From positions 62,001 to 126,000 of the forward strand of contig NZ_KB894584.1 in assembly GCF_000374545.1 (NCBI RefSeq): a stretch of 64,000 nucleotides of DNA, read 5' to 3'. Below, one piece after another: positions 62,009-64,000 of this stretch (position 1 is its first letter; every line of letters begins with the position of its first letter). Under the pieces are notes generated by a model. That model was given only the letters and a program-made list of their open reading frames with translations. It was not told where the DNA came from and searched no databases. Source of the stretch: Anaeromusa acidaminophila DSM 3853 (GTDB taxonomy: Bacteria > Bacillota > Negativicutes > Anaeromusales > Anaeromusaceae). The position numbers and the translations under genes are program-made.

Positions 62009-63202
62009 GTGGGCTTGGAACGAGGAAATAGTAAGTATTGGCGCGCCTTGGCGGCGCTGTTTATGGGAAGCTTTGTGGAGTTTGCCCTTTTGTACGTGAC
62101 GCAGCCGCTTTTACCAGCGCTGACAAAGGACTTTGCGTTGTCGCCGTCGGTGGTTAGTTTATCGGTATCTTTGACGACTGGCGCTATGGCGCTGGCGCTT
62201 TTACCGCTGGCGGCGGTGTTTAACCGGTTGCAACGCAAACCAACTATGCTGGCGGCGATGTTGGGCGCGTCGCTCTTGGCTATTGCGTCCGGCTGCAGCC
62301 CGAATTTTGAGCTACTGTTGGTCTGTCGGGCGTTGCAGGGGATGCTGATGGCGGCATTTCCCGCGGCGGCCATGGCCTATGTGAATGAAGAATTTGAGCC
62401 GTCCGGCGTGGGCTTGGCGATGGGGATTTATATTGCCGGTACGTCGATCGGCGGTTTGGGCGGACGTCTTTTGGTAAGCCTTCTCTCGGACTTTATGTCT
62501 TGGCGGACGGCGCTTTTAGTGATGGGCGGGTTCTGTCTGCTCTTGGCGATTTGTTTCTTTTGGCTGCTGCCGAAGGCGCAAAGCCGCCGCAGTACCGCGG
62601 TAAAGCAGGCCGGTCTGATGGCCGCGCTACCCTCCTTGTTAAAAACGCCGGGCATTCTTCCTCTATATATCGTTGGCTTTGTAGCGCTAGGCTCGTTTGT
62701 AGCTTTGTACAACTATATCGGCTATATATTGTTGGCGGCGCCGTATTCTTTTAGTCAGAGTCAAGTGGGCGCTGTATTTCTGTTATATTTGCTGGGGACA
62801 GTGAGCTCCATGGTTTCCGGCGGTCAGGTAGACAGGCGCGGCCCGGGAGCGGTGCTGGTGGCAGGGCTGTTGATGATGCTGGGAGGCGCGCTGCTTTCTT
62901 TAGGAACGCCACTGCTATGTAAGCTCGGCGGCTTGGGACTCTTTACATGCGGCTTTTTTACCACCCATGCGACGGCCAGCGGTTGGGTGGGACGCTTGTG
63001 CCGCGGCGATAAGGCGCAGGCGGCCTCGTTGTACTTGTTCTTCTACTATGTTGGGGCCAGTGTGATTGGCACAGGGAGCGGTATCTTTCTGGCCAGCGCC
63101 GGCTGGGCGGGTGTGATTGGAGTAACCGCCTTGATCCTCTCCGGAGCCTTGTGGTTGGCATGGCGTCAACAGGGATTGAACAGGAGAACCGGAGTCACGT
63201 GA
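62009..63202 (+). CDS. MFS transporter (YnfM-like)
   Basis: Twelve-helix inner-membrane transporter of 397 aa. Helix 1 FVEFALLYVTQPLLPALTKD and SLTTGAMALALLPLAAVFNR, then QRKPTMLAAMLGASLLAIAS and CRALQGMLMAAFPAAAMAYV, are typical of the YnfM/arabinose-efflux-like group. GTG 62009 is chosen because TTGGAGG ends 8 bases before; TTG 61994 is possible. Likely controlled by the divergent LysR. Its last residues (GLNRRTGVT) and TGA stop lie in R-repeat copy 20. Substrate unknown. Confidence 0.87.
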   Translation: MGLERGNSKYWRALAALFMGSFVEFALLYVTQPLLPALTKDFALSPSVVSLSVSLTTGAMALALLPLAAVFNRLQRKPTMLAAMLGASLLAIASGCSPNFELLLVCRALQGMLMAAFPAAAMAYVNEEFEPSGVGLAMGIYIAGTSIGGLGGRLLVSLLSDFMSWRTALLVMGGFCLLLAICFFWLLPKAQSRRSTAVKQAGLMAALPSLLKTPGILPLYIVGFVALGSFVALYNYIGYILLAAPYSFSQSQVGAVFLLYLLGTVSSMVSGGQVDRRGPGAVLVAGLLMMLGGALLSLGTPLLCKLGGLGLFTCGFFTTHATASGWVGRLCRGDKAQAASLYLFFYYVGASVIGTGSGIFLASAGWAGVIGVTALILSGALWLAWRQQGLNRRTGVT

Positions 63203-63210
63203 GGGTTCGA
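63176..63210 (-). repeat. R-repeat copy 20
   Basis: TTGAACAGGAGAACCGG, AGTCACGTGAGGGTTCGA, spanning the MFS stop codon. With copy 19 it brackets the gene. Confidence 0.88.
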
Positions 63211-63299
63211 AGGAGTAGAACCGGAATATAGCGTAAACTAGTGATTTCTTACGAGCTTGTTGCCGTCTTGCCTTTCTTTCTTGACGGCGGCAGGCTCCT

Positions 63300-63328
63300 T
63301 TGTTATAGTTGGGATAAGAAAATATAAA
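63300..63328 (+). promoter_or_regulatory. promoter of the riboswitch transcript
   Basis: TTGTTA (63300-63305), 17-base spacer, TATAAA (63323-63328). Confidence 0.65.
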
Positions 63329-63340
63329 TAAGTGGAGCAG

Positions 63341-63484
63341 GTGTCCCTAAGGGGCTTAATAGGGAAGTTCGGTGTGATGCCGACGCGGTCCCGCCACTGT
63401 AATGGGGAGCAAGTCCGTAGACGCCACTGGGAATTTCCTGGGAAGGCCGGACGAGCGAAGAACCAGAGCCAGGAGAACTGCCTG
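63341..63484 (+). ncRNA. Cobalamin (adenosylcobalamin-class) riboswitch
   Basis: Aptamer with the B12-box context: AATAGGGAAGTTCGGTGTGA, GCGGTCCCGCCACTGTAATG and AGAGCCAGGAGAACTGCC in the right order and spacing. In this class, bound B12 lets a downstream terminator form and shuts expression. About 110 bases of expression platform separate it from the terminator at 63595. The gene beyond encodes a lipoprotein consistent with B12 uptake. Confidence 0.95.
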
Positions 63485-63594
63485 TTTGACAGTCACCGTC
63501 AGTACCTACGAGCGATGGGGAGGGGATTGCAGACAGCATGCGTGTTCCGCTGGCCAGCGGTTCGCCTGCCCGAAAGCAGTCTAGGATTCATCAA

Positions 63595-63617
63595 CCCGGC
63601 GGTGCCGGGATTTTTTG
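63595..63617 (+). terminator. riboswitch terminator
   Basis: CCCGGC-GGT-GCCGGG followed by ATTTTTTG. Confidence 0.9.
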
Positions 63618-63631
63618 TTTTAAAAGCGAGT

Positions 63632-63663
63632 TTGAACAAGAGAATCGGAGTCACGGGGTGCGA
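63632..63663 (-). repeat. R-repeat copy 21
   Basis: TTGAACAAGAGAATCGGAG, TCACGGGGTGCGA, 15 bases after the riboswitch terminator. Confidence 0.85.
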
Positions 63664-63665
63664 TG

Positions 63666-63701
63666 TTTCAACAGGAGTAGAGTGAGTAGAGTGAGGGCTC
63701 G
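63666..63701 (-). repeat. R-repeat copy 22
   Basis: TACTC subtype reversed: TTCAACAGGAGTAGAGTGAG, TAGAGTGAGGGCTCGA; tandem with copy 21. Confidence 0.85.
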
Positions 63702-63801
63702 AATAGGAAGGAATAGATAGAGGAAATAGAGATGTCGTTGCGAGAAGCGGAGCGACGCGGCAATCTTTTGGGTCTTAAAACTTGTATCCTGTTTTCTATT
63801 G

Positions 63802-63837
63802 CATACCCTCCATTTACTCCCTCTACTCCTGTTCAAT
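63802..63837 (+). repeat. R-repeat copy 23
   Basis: ATACCCTCCATTTACTCCC, TCTACTCCTGTTCAATT; inverted to copy 22, facing the lipoprotein gene. Confidence 0.88.
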
Positions 63838-63891
63838 TCCCGTATTCCCCTTCGTTCCCGGCCAAGCTTGTTTTAGAAAGGAAGTACTTTG

Positions 63892-64000
63892 GTGAAAGTA
63901 AGAAGTTTCGTTCTGCCAGCGCTGCTGTTGGCGTTGCTGGTATTCATGGCTGGCTGCGGGTCATCTCCCGCAGCGCCTGCGGCATCAAAGGAAAACAGCT
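63892..64000 (+). CDS. Lipoprotein, 5' part (probable cobalamin/corrinoid-binding protein)
   Basis: First ~36 codons of an exported lipoprotein cut by the window end. The signal peptide VKVRSFVLPALLLALLVFMA leads to lipobox MAGC, then a Ser/Ala/Pro linker. GTG 63892 is chosen with AAAGGAAG seven bases before; TTG 63889 is possible. Being the first gene after a cobalamin riboswitch, it is most likely the binding protein of a B12 ABC importer (BtuF type). That is inferred from position, since the binding domain is not visible. Confidence 0.75.
   Translation, partial: MKVRSFVLPALLLALLVFMAGCGSSPAAPAASKENS

Noticed and set aside
63332-63685. 117-codon open frame over the cobalamin riboswitch
   Set aside because: The sequence is explained by the aptamer, its terminator and R-repeats.

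Overview
The window looks like a chromosomal segment of an anaerobic Bacillota with an outer membrane (class Negativicutes, possibly the Sporomusa/Anaeromusa group). This placement is an inference. It rests on a Selenomonas-type lysine/ornithine decarboxylase, a ferredoxin-dependent 2-oxoacid oxidoreductase, an uptake-type NiFe hydrogenase, a GGGtGRT operon, a GlpP-type antiterminator, and strong Shine-Dalgarno sites with frequent GTG/TTG starts. I see no rRNA, tRNA, CRISPR array, prophage or transposase gene.

Layout. 1-5.6 kb: 3' end of gyrB, a four-gene 2-oxoacid:ferredoxin oxidoreductase operon (korDABC type) and a DASS carboxylate transporter. 5.6-11.5 kb: a LytS/LytT-like two-component pair, a four-helix membrane protein with a His-rich tail, an OmpR-type two-component pair and a SHOCT protein. 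11.6-17.8 kb: pheA, a TetR regulator, a secreted protein with gcvH, the scaffold/GGGtGRT operon and an MFS transporter. 17.9-24.5 kb: the glycerol regulon, with glpF-glpK on the minus strand and a divergent three-gene glycerol-3-phosphate oxidoreductase operon (GlpA-like, GlpB-like, DUF1667). The antiterminator gene glpP lies at 30.2 kb. 24.8-30 kb: DUF89, a chemoreceptor, a Nudix hydrolase, GNAT and SDR genes. 30.9-38 kb: an iron/polyamine-type ABC transporter and a NiFe hydrogenase small/large subunit pair. 38.2-45.3 kb: a chemoreceptor, an ArlRS-like two-component system with two probable target promoters, a VOC protein and the lysine/ornithine decarboxylase. 45.3-52 kb: dctA, a YhcH protein, a ferredoxin, secreted and unknown proteins, a DUF1836 regulator, TerC and HtpX. 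52.4-56.8 kb: two tandem, nearly identical chemoreceptors. 57-64 kb: nitroreductase, DUF523, a molbindin, two LysR genes beside a TauE and an MFS transporter, and a cobalamin riboswitch before a truncated lipoprotein gene.

The strongest signals lie between genes. (1) Both divergent glycerol leaders carry the same RNA motif, a GGAC/GTCC stem around AGAGATAAG-(G)AGAA, overlapping the 5' arm of a terminator; this matches GlpP-controlled antitermination. (2) Two promoters next to the ArlRS-like system each have four 11-bp direct repeats (TNTAATCT core) ending exactly 5 bp before the -10 hexamer. (3) At least 23 copies of a 25-145 bp intergenic repeat are present. One end (TTGAACA) always faces a transcription unit, the other end (GAGGG) faces away, and four genes take their last codons and stop from it. 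(4) A second family forms long nested hairpins of about 160 bp.

Functionally the segment combines anaerobic 2-oxoacid oxidation, glycerol and C4-dicarboxylate use, hydrogen metabolism, polyamine synthesis and a dense sensory layer (four chemoreceptors, three two-component systems).
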